From positions 1 through 64,000 of the forward strand of contig JAAEZI010000002.1 of assembly GCA_018222915.1 (NCBI GenBank): a DNA stretch of 64,000 nucleotides, given 5' to 3'. Shown one piece after another: positions 8,809 to 19,413 of this stretch (position 1 is its first letter; every line of letters starts with the position of its first letter). The translations under genes were made by a program, and so were the position numbers. The notes under the pieces were generated by a model. The model saw nothing but the letters and a program-made list of their open reading frames with translations. It was not told the DNA's origin and searched no databases. This DNA is from Algicola sp. GTDB taxonomy: Bacteria; Bacteroidota; Bacteroidia; Flavobacteriales; Flavobacteriaceae.

Positions 8809-11193
8809 CTACTGTCTTATAATGAGCAATTTTAGGACTTTGGTCTCGAAGGAATCTAGATCAGAAATCAGAAAGAGGTAGACGCCAGAGGCCACGATAT
8901 TTCCTCTTAGGTTTTTACCATTCCAAATCCCTGTTCCGCCATCGATAGCAAAATTATAATTTGCTTTTGAAGATCTTTGGTTGATTCTGGATTGCGCTTC
9001 TGCAACAAGATTGCCTTCAATATCGGTAATTTTCACATTGACGTTTTCGGTTAAACCTGAAATTTTAATGCCTTTATTGATATTATTTAAATCATCAAAA
9101 CCTAAAATATTATATTCAGGTCTTACAGGATTGGGATATACATAAGCCTCATCCAAAGTCTCCTTAGGTTTTGTGCCTCCCGAAGAAAATGATACAATGC
9201 CTTTTGACGTTGCTATATATACTTTACCAGACTGCGGGTCTATGGAAATATCTGAAATTGAATTGGAAGGTAAAGGTGAGTTATCTTTAGTAAATTGGTA
9301 AATAGTTTCTTGACCGTCGGGAGAAAAATAGAAAATTCCTGAATCTAAGGTCCCAACCCACTTGTTGTCGGAGCCATCCACTTTAATGTCTGTTATGAAT
9401 TGATTCGACAATAATTCGGTAGGAATCCCATTCTCTAAAATGACAATCTCATTCACGCTCGGATCAGGATCATTTACAAAATTTGAAGTATTATACAACA
9501 CCCTAAGGCCTTTAATTGTTCCTATCCAGAGTTGGTTACGACTATCCAATGCAATTGCCTTAGCGTAAGGAGACGGCATATTGTGTTCTTCACTAAAAAC
9601 ATGATTACTTTCTCCTGTTTCTGTATTATAGCCAATCACGCCATTAGAGTAACAGGCAATCCATTTCATTCCACCATTTCCAATCTCGATATCAGAAAAT
9701 CCTTCCTCCCCAAATAAAGGATCTGCTATAATATTCGATAAACTATAACCTTGCCATTGATTGGATGATGGATCGTAAGACTTCAAGCCTCTGTCTACTT
9801 TACTAGTTAACGTCCACATAATCCCATTTCTGTCAAATTTTGAAGCTGATTGCCTTATACTTATTATATTCGGGTTGCCTTCAACCACCAAGGATTCTAA
9901 TCCACTATTGGTTTGGTCATAGAGCACTGTGGCTTCCTCATTATTCATTTCCAGAATCCCTTGTTGGAATGAACTAATAAACACTTGTTCCGTATTAAAA
10001 GGATTGATAGCGATGTCAACAAGATTCCTCGCGTTTAGTAAGCTATCAAATGGAATATTATTCCAAAGCTCCTCCCTAAAAACACTCACACCTCTTGACC
10101 TCAGTGGTGCTGGATTAAAAGAAGTGGTGTAATCTCCATAGGTCACCCATAAGGTATTGTCACCTGCTTGAAGTTTAAAGGCACTATTGCTGGATGGTCC
10201 TTCTGGTAAAATGACCTCATATTCCTCTGGAAAACCATCTATTGTTTTTAAAACACCCGTGGTTCCTGTTCCAATATACAAATCGTTTTCAGAGATTGTG
10301 GACGCCGTAAAGTTGGTGTTGTAATTCTCATTGGTTGAGGCCGACTGCAATTGCACAAAGTTTTCGTCATAAACAAAAACTTCCTCTGTTAAAGTAACAA
10401 CTAATTTACCATCAACAGACCGAATATCTGTTACTAAATCTGCAAAATTAAAAATAAGACTTAAATTATCGTTCACAATTTCAAATAGTCTGTTATTAAG
10501 TCTCATAACATAAAGCTTACTTCCCACGGTTTGAATAGCTTTAAAGTTACCGAATGATACTGTAGTCCATTGCTGGTAATCTATCAAATTAGGATTTGAC
10601 AAAGAGGCTTTGCGGATGGCTGAATTAGAGTCACATGCTGCATAAATAGCGTCTTCATAGATCGTAATCTCCTTCACTCCAATTTGACTTCCACCATCAC
10701 CGATAAAATAGGTATCACCAAATTGTAATTGGTTTAAGTCATATACTGAAATCCCATAATCTGTTGCAATGTAGACAAGCCCAGTATCATCTTCATAAAA
10801 ATGATTAATAACCTTCAAAACAGGAGAAATAGACTCCTTATCTAAAATATCAACTACAGAAAGTAGATCTTGTTCTCCATCAAAAACTATTTCAATCAAT
10901 CCCGTTTCATAACCAACCATGAGTAAGTCAAAAGCCTCGCTATACATAATGGTTGAAATCGTTTCTCCAGACAACCCATCAACAGTAGTAATGGTCTCTA
11001 TCTCATTGGTCAACAAATCGTAACTAAAAATAGCGTTTTCAGAAGCTGCAAAAATCTTATCGTTGCCTTTACTGATATCTTTTATTTCAGCGTAAGAAAA
11101 ATACCCTTCCCATAGTGTTGAAAAATCTTGAGAAATACCTTCAAAAGAAATCAGCACAGTTAGGAGGAATAAGTATCTTTTAAACATGGTCAT
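8809..11193 (-). CDS. porZ: PorZ-like T9SS cell-surface component (beta-propeller protein)
   Basis: About 794 residues. Either ATG (11193 or 11187) gives a short signal peptide ending SFEGISQ; the longer TTG start at 11205 is unlikely. The body is built from repeating WIG/WVG-containing blades of the two-component-regulator-propeller kind, matching the two seven-bladed propellers of PorZ. From about residue 681 comes a C-terminal sorting-like domain starting YVYPNPVRPE. In Porphyromonas, PorZ is part of the surface attachment complex and supplies anionic LPS to the sortase PorU. Assignment rests on length, architecture and the adjacent recO. An unrelated propeller sensor is the alternative, but no kinase domain is present. 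Confidence 0.8.
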   Translation of the reverse strand: MTMFKRYLFLLTVLISFEGISQDFSTLWEGYFSYAEIKDISKGNDKIFAASENAIFSYDLLTNEIETITTVDGLSGETISTIMYSEAFDLLMVGYETGLIEIVFDGEQDLLSVVDILDKESISPVLKVINHFYEDDTGLVYIATDYGISVYDLNQLQFGDTYFIGDGGSQIGVKEITIYEDAIYAACDSNSAIRKASLSNPNLIDYQQWTTVSFGNFKAIQTVGSKLYVMRLNNRLFEIVNDNLSLIFNFADLVTDIRSVDGKLVVTLTEEVFVYDENFVQLQSASTNENYNTNFTASTISENDLYIGTGTTGVLKTIDGFPEEYEVILPEGPSSNSAFKLQAGDNTLWVTYGDYTTSFNPAPLRSRGVSVFREELWNNIPFDSLLNARNLVDIAINPFNTEQVFISSFQQGILEMNNEEATVLYDQTNSGLESLVVEGNPNIISIRQSASKFDRNGIMWTLTSKVDRGLKSYDPSSNQWQGYSLSNIIADPLFGEEGFSDIEIGNGGMKWIACYSNGVIGYNTETGESNHVFSEEHNMPSPYAKAIALDSRNQLWIGTIKGLRVLYNTSNFVNDPDPSVNEIVILENGIPTELLSNQFITDIKVDGSDNKWVGTLDSGIFYFSPDGQETIYQFTKDNSPLPSNSISDISIDPQSGKVYIATSKGIVSFSSGGTKPKETLDEAYVYPNPVRPEYNILGFDDLNNINKGIKISGLTENVNVKITDIEGNLVAEAQSRINQRSSKANYNFAIDGGTGIWNGKNLRGNIVASGVYLFLISDLDSFETKVLKLLIIRQ

Positions 11194-11256
11194 TATTTTT
11201 GTCAAATATATTTATAACTAACGACTTTTTCTTGATTATCATATATAGTTAGCAAA

Positions 11257-11287
11257 TAAAAAAGCCCTCAGAATAATTCTGAGAGCT
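11257..11287 (-). terminator. Terminator of gdhA
   Basis: Read on the minus strand, the 11-bp stem AGCTCTCAGAA/TTCTGAGGGCT (one mismatch or wobble) has a 3-nt loop and is followed by a run of T. It begins about 25 bp after the gdhA stop. Confidence 0.75.
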
Positions 11288-11311
11288 CTCATTTTCTTCA
11301 AAAAATAATTA

Positions 11312-12655
<1,344 letters not shown>

Positions 12656-12694
12656 TTATTAAAGTATTAATAATCTTTGTTGATTTTTACACCG

Positions 12695-12702
12695 CAAAGA
12701 TA
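12695..12702 (-). promoter_or_regulatory. Candidate -7 element of the gdhA promoter
   Basis: The minus strand reads TATCTTTG, an exact match to the Bacteroidetes -7 consensus TAnnTTTG, 40 bp before the gdhA start. No good TTTG -33 box was seen at 19-21 bp upstream, so the call rests on one element. Confidence 0.45.
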
Positions 12703-12814
12703 CATTATCTTTAAAATGTAAGCATATTTTTTTTCATATTCTCAATGGTTTCATAATGAAATTTTCATTTTATGATATATATCTGTTTTTTAATACACTA
12801 CATTTTTTTATTTG

Positions 12815-12845
12815 TTTGGTAGTTAAATCGGTTTTTATATATTTG
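12815..12845 (+). promoter_or_regulatory. Promoter of the outer-membrane protein gene at 12878
   Basis: TTTG at 12815-12818, a 19-bp spacer, then TATATTTG at 12838-12845 match the Bacteroidetes housekeeping promoter (TTTG, N19-21, TAnnTTTG) exactly. The start codon lies 32 bp further on, in a very AT-rich gap shared with the divergent gdhA. Confidence 0.7.
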
Positions 12846-12877
12846 TTAACAAACAAGCCCTCTGTAAAATTAGACCT

Positions 12878-13693
12878 ATGACGCTTAATTTTAAACAATT
12901 ATCATTTGTCTTAGTTTTTATACTAAACATAAATGTAGGTTATTCTCAACTCGGTTTTTCTCATGAAATAGGCGTTATAGCTGGGCCAGTAGCTTTTCAA
13001 TCTGATTTTGGAGTTAGAAAAGACCTTGAAACCAATGCTGGTAATACAGGTATTGGTATTGGTATCGTACACTATATCAATTTTGCCTATAGAGCTGATT
13101 GTAACTGTTATTCTACAGATACTTTTTTTAATGATCACTTTAAATTACGTAATGAAATTTCTTGGAATAAAACATCTTTGAACCATTTTGGAAAGTGGGT
13201 AGATGCCTCGAGAACCAGTGCTAATGCTGATCGTTTGCGTGCTCATACAGGCGTTGCACAGAATTTTGACATCGGTACTCAAATTGAGTTCTTTCCTAAA
13301 AGTATTCGGTCATTTCAAGCCTTTAGTTATTCATTTGCACCATTCGTGAGTCTAGGAGTTCATTTTACCTCTTACAACCCTGAGGTAGAGACTACCTATG
13401 GAGATGGTAATATTGAAAACATGAATAATTTTTATAGTTTTTGGGCAGATGCAGCCAACCCAAATACCAATGAAGATCCTTTTTTATTTAATGGAAGCGG
13501 AACAACTTGGTCTGTTGTAGGCAGTGTTGGCACACGTTATAAGTTAACGGTACTCTCTGATTTGATGTTAGATTTAAGATGGCAATATTTTTTCCATGAT
13601 GAAGTTGATGGGCTTGACCATAATTTAAGCTCTAACAAGGCGAATGATTGGCTCGTGTGGCTCAACTTTGGCTACATTTATTATTTAGATTAA
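12878..13693 (+). CDS. Secreted/outer-membrane beta-barrel-like protein, THC0290_0291-like
   Basis: A 271-residue protein with a signal peptide (about 1-23, ending VGYSQ) and an alternating pattern of polar and hydrophobic residues with many aromatic strand ends (LNFGYIYYLD at the C-terminus), as in small outer-membrane barrels. It resembles a flavobacterial family that I recall being labelled THC0290_0291; the function is unknown. A CNC pair around residue 73 is unusual for such a barrel. It has its own strong promoter and terminator, so it is a single-gene unit. No substrate or partner can be inferred from the neighbours. Confidence 0.7.
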   Translation: MTLNFKQLSFVLVFILNINVGYSQLGFSHEIGVIAGPVAFQSDFGVRKDLETNAGNTGIGIGIVHYINFAYRADCNCYSTDTFFNDHFKLRNEISWNKTSLNHFGKWVDASRTSANADRLRAHTGVAQNFDIGTQIEFFPKSIRSFQAFSYSFAPFVSLGVHFTSYNPEVETTYGDGNIENMNNFYSFWADAANPNTNEDPFLFNGSGTTWSVVGSVGTRYKLTVLSDLMLDLRWQYFFHDEVDGLDHNLSSNKANDWLVWLNFGYIYYLD

Positions 13694-13706
13694 TCAAACA
13701 ACACTT

Positions 13707-13756
13707 TATACCATAAAAAAAAGACCAAAATTAATTGGTCTTTTTTTTATGGTATA
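13707..13756. terminator. Bidirectional terminator
   Basis: A nearly perfect inverted repeat spans 50 bp: ATACCAT, an A-run, AGACCAA, an AATT centre, and the mirror half with a T-run. With A and T runs on both sides it can end transcription of both converging genes (12878-13693 plus and 13770-14909 minus). Confidence 0.85.
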
Positions 13757-13769
13757 TTAGAAGATTGAA

Positions 13770-14909
13770 CTATCCAATAGCTTGTTTTAAGTCGGCAATT
13801 AAGTCTTCTTCATCCTCAATTCCAACACTCAATCGAATGAGAGAGTCGACCACACCTGTTTTCTCTCTTTCTTCTTTCGGGATACTCGCATGTGTCATAC
13901 TCGCCGGATGTCCAGCTAATGATTCAACACCACCTAAAGATTCAGCTAATGTAAACACTTTCAGATTTTCAACAATTTTAATGGCCTCTTCATAATTATT
14001 TCCTTTGGTCGTGAAAGATACCATACCTCCAAAATCTTTCATTTGTGCTTTTGCAATATCATGATTTGGATGCGTTTCGAATCCTGGCCAATAGACGTTC
14101 TCTATTTTGGGATGGTTAGCTAAAAAATGAGCGACTGCTTTACCATTTTCACAGTGACGTTGCATTCTAATATGTAAGGTTTTAATCCCTCTTAAAGCTA
14201 AGAAGCTGTCTTGTGGTCCGCAAACAGCACCACTCGCATTTTGAATAAAATACAAACGATCTGCTAGATCTTTGTCCTTGACAATAAGCGCACCCATGAC
14301 CAAATCACTATGACCTCCTAAATATTTGGTCGCAGAATGCATCACAATATCGGCACCAAGATCTAGTGGTTGCTGCAAATAGGGTGTCGCAAACGTATTA
14401 TCAACGGCCAACAAAACTTGATGTTTTTTAGCTATTTCTGAAGTAGCCTTAATATCTATGACATTCATCATTGGGTTGGTTGGTGTTTCCACCCAAATCA
14501 ATTTCGTCTTATCATTGATATAGTTTTCAATATTTGAAGCGTTCTCCATCCCAATAAAATGAAACTTTATTCCAAATTTTTTAAAGATGCTACTAAACAA
14601 TCTGTAGGTCCCACCGTACAAATCATTTGTAGAAACGACCTCATCACCTGGTTCTAATAATTTAATAACAGCATCGATGGCTGCTAGTCCAGAACCAAAA
14701 GCAAGACCATAATTACCATTTTCAATACTCGCTAGTGAATTTTCTAAAGCACTTCGCGTAGGATTACCACTTCTAGAGTATTCAAAGCCTTTATGACCTC
14801 CTGGTGTAGACTGTGCATATGTTGATGTTTGATAAATCGGTGGCATCACACTTCCATAAGCTGGATCATGCTGTTGTCCGCCGTGTATTGTTTTTGTATT
14901 AAATTTCAT
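13770..14909 (-). CDS. metB: Cystathionine gamma-synthase/lyase family PLP enzyme
   Basis: A 379-residue Cys/Met-metabolism PLP enzyme. Typical signatures are the KTIHGG start, PPIYQTSTY, FEYSRSGNPTR (about 43-53) and the PLP lysine in HSATKYLGGHSD (about Lys196). The family includes cystathionine gamma-synthase (MetB), which joins cysteine to an activated homoserine, and cystathionine gamma-lyase, which cleaves the product. Sequence alone does not separate these well; the lone position without other met genes gives no help. The symbol is therefore provisional. It is expressed as a single gene from a canonical promoter about 75 bp upstream. Confidence 0.88.
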   Translation of the reverse strand: MKFNTKTIHGGQQHDPAYGSVMPPIYQTSTYAQSTPGGHKGFEYSRSGNPTRSALENSLASIENGNYGLAFGSGLAAIDAVIKLLEPGDEVVSTNDLYGGTYRLFSSIFKKFGIKFHFIGMENASNIENYINDKTKLIWVETPTNPMMNVIDIKATSEIAKKHQVLLAVDNTFATPYLQQPLDLGADIVMHSATKYLGGHSDLVMGALIVKDKDLADRLYFIQNASGAVCGPQDSFLALRGIKTLHIRMQRHCENGKAVAHFLANHPKIENVYWPGFETHPNHDIAKAQMKDFGGMVSFTTKGNNYEEAIKIVENLKVFTLAESLGGVESLAGHPASMTHASIPKEEREKTGVVDSLIRLSVGIEDEEDLIADLKQAIG

Positions 14910-14986
14910 AAAATAATTGCATTGTTTTTGAAAGTCCTTAAGCTCATATTCTGGCTTAAATCATTTCGGTTTTTAGTAGTGAACAA

Positions 14987-15017
14987 CAAATTTAAGGTTT
15001 AATTCGTTCTATTCAAA
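14987..15017 (-). promoter_or_regulatory. Promoter of the metB-like gene
   Basis: On the minus strand TTTG (15017-15014), 19 bp, then TAAATTTG (14994-14987) match the Bacteroidetes promoter exactly. The implied leader of about 70 nt contains a 6-bp hairpin (TTAAGC/GCTTAA, 14938-14959). Confidence 0.65.
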
Positions 15018-15038
15018 TCTATATAATACCTTTATTGA

Positions 15039-15785
15039 ATGTTTAACAAAATCTATGGTGATTTGAAAAAAGCGACGCTATTATTTTCTTTTCTAATCTT
15101 GGTTGTTTCTTGCAATAAGGAGGTTTCTATTAACTTTTCCGAAGAAAACAAAGAAAGTTCAGAACCAGCTATTATAGCTATAAATTATCCAAAAGCTGAA
15201 GGCACGAAGGAGGTTGCCCAGCGTATCAATGATGCCGTAGAAGGCTATATTGTCAACCAAACTAATTTACAAGCCGATTCCTTATCACACCTATCGATTG
15301 ATGACGCTATTAAAAGGTTTCATAACAGTTATAAAACCTTCAATTCCGACTTTCCTGAAACCTCCTTACCTTGGGAAGCTCTTATTGATGGCGAAGTCAC
15401 TTATCGTTCCGCAGACGTCATTTCCATTGCCATTAATTCTTATCTCAATACAGGTGGTGCTCATGGAAACACCCATGTTAAGTTTTTAAACTTCAACCCT
15501 CAAACTGGCAAACAATATTCAAAAAATGACCTCATAGACGACCTTGATGGACTCTCAAAAATCATAGAGGAACACTTAAAGAAAGAGATGATTTCAAAAA
15601 CTGACAATCAGCCAATGGAAGACGCTTTCTTCGGAAAGGATTTTCAACTTCCAGAGTCGTTAGGTTTCAGCGATGAAGGATTAATAATTCTCTACAATCC
15701 TTATGAAATTGCCTCCTATGCACAAGGCATAATTGAGTTTACCGTTCCTTTTGAAGCGGTTGGTCAGTTTTTAAACATTTACTAA
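15039..15785 (+). CDS. Lipoprotein with DUF4163/DUF3298 (RsiV/PdaC-like) domain
   Basis: A 248-residue protein with a lipoprotein signal ending LVVSC (Cys about residue 25). The body shows the PdaC/RsiV-like arrangement: an N-terminal DUF4163-like half, then [16 protein letters not shown] and a [16 protein letters not shown] stretch typical of DUF3298, ending with a YEIASYAQG segment. Homologues include the lysozyme-binding anti-sigma factor RsiV and a peptidoglycan deacetylase domain, but this protein has neither the sigma-binding tail nor the deacetylase part. Its function is unknown. Its 3' end overlaps the convergent antiporter gene by 4 bp. Confidence 0.75.
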   Translation: MFNKIYGDLKKATLLFSFLILVVSCNKEVSINFSEENKESSEPAIIAINYPKAEGTKEVAQRINDAVEGYIVNQTNLQADSLSHLSIDDAIKRFHNSYKTFNSDFPETSLPWEALIDGEVTYRSADVISIAINSYLNTGGAHGNTHVKFLNFNPQTGKQYSKNDLIDDLDGLSKIIEEHLKKEMISKTDNQPMEDAFFGKDFQLPESLGFSDEGLIILYNPYEIASYAQGIIEFTVPFEAVGQFLNIY

Positions 15786-17029
15786 TCTGCTTCCCTTGAA
15801 AGGCGCTTGATAATAGGTTCTACAGTTAAACCTTGACCAATAATGGAAAAAACGACGATTATATAAGTAATTAATAAAAATAATTCTCGATGCATTTCGG
15901 GTGTAAGACTTAGCGCGAGTGCTATAGATATGCCACCTCTTAATCCTCCCCAAGTCATAATAACATTGGTATGCTTGACAAATTGTAATTTCTTGTCAAA
16001 GAATTTAATAGGCAACCACAAAGAGACAAATCGACTTAAAAGCACTAATGGCACCGCAATTAATCCCGCCAATATATAGTCAAAATCGAAGGTCAGTACA
16101 AGCATTTCCATACCAATCATTACAAATAGAACAGTATTGAGTAATACATCTATAAGTTCCCAAAATTTATCTACATAGGTCTCAGTGATTTGAGACATGG
16201 CCGATTGTCTTACCGTATCATTACCTACTATTAAGCCAGCAGTCACCATAGCCAATGGCGCTGATAAATGCCAGTGATGCGCTAGTAAACTTCCTCCCAT
16301 AACTGTAGCCAAGGTAATAATGACCTCCACTTCATAATCGTCAATAGACTTGAGTAATTTATAAGTAATGTATCCCAATACCAATCCCAATGCGATACCT
16401 CCAATCACTTCCTGACCAAATAATTTCGCAATTTCATCAAATTCGATGGCAGCTTCAGGCTTGGCAGCTATGGCAAAAATGGTTAAAAACACAACAACGC
16501 CCACGCCATCATTGAACAATGATTCTCCAACAATCTTAGTCTCTAGTTTTTTGGGTGCACCAGCTTGCTTTAAAATACCGAGTACTGCAATAGGATCGGT
16601 AGGAGAAATAAGTGCTCCAAAAAGCAAACAATAAATAAAATGGACTTCTAAACCGATGATTTGCAGCAAATAATACATGAGTATCCCTACCAAAAATGTG
16701 GACACCAAAACACCCAATGTTGCAAATACCAGAACAGGCCATCGCTGCACTTTTAATTGATTGAAGTTCGTATGAAGTGCTCCTGCGAACAGGAGAAAAC
16801 TCAACATAATATCAAGAAGTACCGTTTTAAAATCAATTTGAGAAATAAATGCTTTTTCCCTCAGTAATAAAGTATTATCAAATTGACCAATGGCAACAAC
16901 CACAACCGTAAATATGATGGTAATTAGCATTAAACCTATGGTGATAGGTAGTTTTAAGAACCGTACATTGATATAGCCGAAAAGTGCTGATAAAACAATG
17001 AGAATGGATGCAATAGCATAATATTCCAT
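15782..17029 (-). CDS. Cation:proton (Na+/H+) antiporter, CPA1 type
   Basis: About 415 residues, mostly hydrophobic, with roughly 12 membrane helices. Characteristic motifs are [13 protein letters not shown] and [14 protein letters not shown], which carry the conserved Asp residues of the CPA1 exchanger core. I chose the ATG at 17029 ([12 protein letters not shown]) because it starts directly before the first helix and avoids overlap with the upstream DinB gene, whose stop is at 17034; a longer start at 17056 would overlap it. It exchanges Na+ or K+ for H+ at the inner membrane. No C-terminal regulatory domain follows the last helix, unlike many NhaP-type exchangers. Confidence 0.9.
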   Translation of the reverse strand: MEYYAIASILIVLSALFGYINVRFLKLPITIGLMLITIIFTVVVVAIGQFDNTLLLREKAFISQIDFKTVLLDIMLSFLLFAGALHTNFNQLKVQRWPVLVFATLGVLVSTFLVGILMYYLLQIIGLEVHFIYCLLFGALISPTDPIAVLGILKQAGAPKKLETKIVGESLFNDGVGVVVFLTIFAIAAKPEAAIEFDEIAKLFGQEVIGGIALGLVLGYITYKLLKSIDDYEVEVIITLATVMGGSLLAHHWHLSAPLAMVTAGLIVGNDTVRQSAMSQITETYVDKFWELIDVLLNTVLFVMIGMEMLVLTFDFDYILAGLIAVPLVLLSRFVSLWLPIKFFDKKLQFVKHTNVIMTWGGLRGGISIALALSLTPEMHRELFLLITYIIVVFSIIGQGLTVEPIIKRLSREAD

Positions 17030-17033
17030 AAAT

Positions 17034-17489
17034 CTAGAGTGATTTTTTAAGTGCAAGAATGTAACCTAAATGAATCCCTTCATGAAAGTTATTAAATTCA
17101 ATAGCTTCCAATACATTGGTAAGCGTGTTTTTAGTGGTTACCGTGTATTCATGATAGGTTTTAAAAATGTCATTTTCATAATCTTCCTTCGTTTTCTCAA
17201 CCGTTGAAAACAGCAAACCTTTAATCTCATCCACTTCAGCCTGTGTCAAATCACGCTCGGGTTTTGTGCCTTTTTTAAACATCTCGATCATGTCCTCACT
17301 AATGATGGGAGGCACACCAGATAATTTATAAATTAAAGATTGTTGAACGGCAATAACATGCGCAATATTCCAAATGATATTGTTGTTGAATCCTTTAGGA
17401 ATTCTATTCAACTCTTCTAAGGAATATCCCTCAATAAAAGACTTCAATACGGCTCTGTTTTTTAATGTGATGTCAAATGCCCAATTCAT
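17034..17489 (-). CDS. DinB family protein
   Basis: A 151-residue four-helix-bundle protein of the DinB/YfiT type. The expected metal-ligand histidines are visible: [10 protein letters not shown] (about residue 43) and [11 protein letters not shown] near the C-terminus (HxxxH, about 136-141). Family members include metal-dependent thiol transferases such as bacillithiol S-transferase; the substrate here is unknown. It lies 4 bp before the antiporter start and is probably co-transcribed with it. Confidence 0.85.
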   Translation of the reverse strand: MNWAFDITLKNRAVLKSFIEGYSLEELNRIPKGFNNNIIWNIAHVIAVQQSLIYKLSGVPPIISEDMIEMFKKGTKPERDLTQAEVDEIKGLLFSTVEKTKEDYENDIFKTYHEYTVTTKNTLTNVLEAIEFNNFHEGIHLGYILALKKSL

Positions 17490-17595
17490 ATGCGTAAATT
17501 TTTTCTAAAAGTAATTAATTTTACTTTTAAATCCGTTTTCTTTGTATGGTCAAATCAAAACACCTGTTCTTTAGAATAGAATTTCACTAACAGCT

Positions 17596-17955
17596 ATGAG
17601 AAAAATATACTACCTTAAAACCTGTAATACTTGTATGAGAATCATTAAATCCTTGGATTTACCTAATGATGTCAGCTTTCAGGATATTAAGGAAGATGAA
17701 ATGACCGTAAAGCAGTTGGAGTCTCTGAGAGAACTTTCAGGTAGTTACGAAGCATTATTCAGTAGAAGAGCGAAACTTTACAAAGAAATGGGATTAAAAG
17801 ACCAAGCCTTATCAGAGGCAGATTACAAACATTACATTTTGGACCATTATACGTTTTTAAAGCGTCCAGTTCTCGTTTACGATAATCATATTTTCATTGG
17901 TAATAGCGCCAAAACTGTAGAGGCAGCAAAAGCCTTTATCCACAACAATGAATAG
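17596..17955 (+). CDS. ArsC/Spx-family thioredoxin-fold protein
   Basis: A 119-residue protein of the ArsC/Spx/YffB family. It has a TCNTC (CxxC) motif at residues 10-13 and the family's KRPVLVYD-type motif (about 93-100). ArsC members reduce arsenate with glutathione, and Spx members bind RNA polymerase. The CxxC pair resembles Spx, but Spx is a Firmicutes protein, and flavobacterial homologues are uncharacterised. Its stop overlaps the start of the following DMT transporter by 8 bp, so they are translationally coupled. No arsenic genes are nearby. Confidence 0.8.
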   Translation: MRKIYYLKTCNTCMRIIKSLDLPNDVSFQDIKEDEMTVKQLESLRELSGSYEALFSRRAKLYKEMGLKDQALSEADYKHYILDHYTFLKRPVLVYDNHIFIGNSAKTVEAAKAFIHNNE

Positions 17956-18841
17956 CCGTGTTTTTGCTATAATTGCACTCTTTATGGTGCAACTGTTGTA
18001 TGGCCTCAATTACACATTCGCGAAAAATGTGATGAATGAAAACTTCATCAAACCGTTTGGTTTTGTTTTGTTAAGAGTTGCTGGAGCCACAGTGCTATTT
18101 TGGTTAATAGGTGCGTTCTATAAAAGTGAACCCATCGAAAAGAAGGACTACCTTACCATTTTTTTTGCCGCTGTGTTTGGTGTTTGTGTGAACATGCTAT
18201 TATTTCTAAAAGGTCTGGAATTTACGACTCCTATTCATGCCTCGGTTATTATGACCATCATTCCAATCATCATCTTAATACTCTCCACTTTCTTTCTGGA
18301 TGAAAAATTGACCAAACTTAAATTATTTGGTGTATTCTTGGGCTTTTGTGGTGGTTTACTATTAACGGCCTTAGGAACATCTGATCGCGCAGGAGATAAT
18401 GTCACTCTTGGCAATTTATTGATTTTCATCAATGCCATTTCATACAGTATTTACGTCATTATTGTAAAACGACTAACTTCTAAATACCATCCATTTACCT
18501 TCATTAAATGGTTGTTTCTATTTGGTTTAATTTTAGTTATTCCTTTCGGCTATAGCGAATCAATGGAGGTTCAATGGGATACCTTCTCACCTTACATTTG
18601 GTTTTCAGTAGGTTTCGTAATTATAGGAGCTACTTTTGGAACCTATTTTTTAAATCCTTTGGCCCTAAAATCATTAAAAGCTTCAACCGTAGGCGTCTTC
18701 ATTTATCTGCAACCTGTAATTGCCGGACTCTTTGCCTTGATCATGGGTGTGGACTCTATTGATGCTGTAAAAATTGCAGCCATGTGTTTGATCTTTTCAG
18801 GCGTGTATTTAGTGACTAAAAAACCGAAAGTATCAACTTAA
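17948..18841 (+). CDS. EamA/DMT-superfamily transporter
   Basis: A 297-residue inner-membrane protein with about ten hydrophobic helices arranged as two EamA repeats (about 5-140 and 155-290). The second repeat contains the typical GVFIYLQPVIAGLFALIMGVDS segment, and the first contains the related SVIMTIIPIIILILSTFF helix. Family members export metabolites such as amino acids or purines; the substrate cannot be read from the sequence. It overlaps the upstream ArsC-like gene by 8 bp and the convergent thioesterase gene by 9 bp. Confidence 0.87.
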   Translation: MNSRVFAIIALFMVQLLYGLNYTFAKNVMNENFIKPFGFVLLRVAGATVLFWLIGAFYKSEPIEKKDYLTIFFAAVFGVCVNMLLFLKGLEFTTPIHASVIMTIIPIIILILSTFFLDEKLTKLKLFGVFLGFCGGLLLTALGTSDRAGDNVTLGNLLIFINAISYSIYVIIVKRLTSKYHPFTFIKWLFLFGLILVIPFGYSESMEVQWDTFSPYIWFSVGFVIIGATFGTYFLNPLALKSLKASTVGVFIYLQPVIAGLFALIMGVDSIDAVKIAAMCLIFSGVYLVTKKPKVST

Positions 18842-19309
18842 ATCTTTTGGTTTTTTACCCGATTGACGCATATCAGATTTGGTCAAAATTTTAAAGTTTT
18901 CAGCTTTTGGAAATGTTTTCAATGACTTCTGAAGCACTTCAGACAAAGGCGTCAAGCTTCTTGTTTTTAAATCAATCCAACCTCCAGAAATATCACAGGT
19001 GGCCAAATGTTGCCCCTTTTCATTGTAAAAATTATGCTCAAACCTGAAAAACATGCCATCTTCACTCAAACCTGAAACTGCCAAGGTCACTGTTAAGGTT
19101 TGTCCTAAAAAGGACTCTTTAAAATAATAAATCTGCTCAGAAAAAACCACTGGACCAATACCGTGTTCAATAAGCTGTTTCATAGAAAAGCCATGTTGGT
19201 TTAAAAAGCCAACACGTGTATGACTCATAAAATTGATGTAAGCCGAATTTGCCAAATGGCTGTTGGCATCGACATCACTCCAACGTATTTCAAAATCCTT
19301 TTGATACAT
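18833..19309 (-). CDS. Acyl-CoA thioesterase, hot-dog fold (4HBT family)
   Basis: A 158-residue single hot-dog domain protein. The N-terminal IRWSDVDANSHLANSAYINF contains the Asp and the H-x-x-N arrangement of the 4-hydroxybenzoyl-CoA/YbgC thioesterases. It should hydrolyse an acyl-CoA thioester in the cytoplasm; the acyl chain is unknown. It stands alone, converging on and slightly overlapping the DMT transporter gene. Confidence 0.87.
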   Translation of the reverse strand: MYQKDFEIRWSDVDANSHLANSAYINFMSHTRVGFLNQHGFSMKQLIEHGIGPVVFSEQIYYFKESFLGQTLTVTLAVSGLSEDGMFFRFEHNFYNEKGQHLATCDISGGWIDLKTRSLTPLSEVLQKSLKTFPKAENFKILTKSDMRQSGKKPKDLS

Positions 19310-19413
19310 ATTTTCACTTTAAGTTGGCAAAGATATTGATTTTGGATAATCTACATTCATCATTTATTACTTTATGATTTTCGTTACCTTTGCTCAACTT
19401 TTAAAATGTGTTC

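Noticed and set aside
12923-13138. Minus-strand ORF of 71 residues in the outer-membrane gene
   Set aside because: It lies fully inside the real gene on the other strand, without start context, so it is a shadow frame.
14910-14986. SAM-type riboswitch in the metB-like leader
   Set aside because: The leader is only about 70 nt and has none of the conserved SAM-I or SAM-II sequence blocks; only a short hairpin is present.
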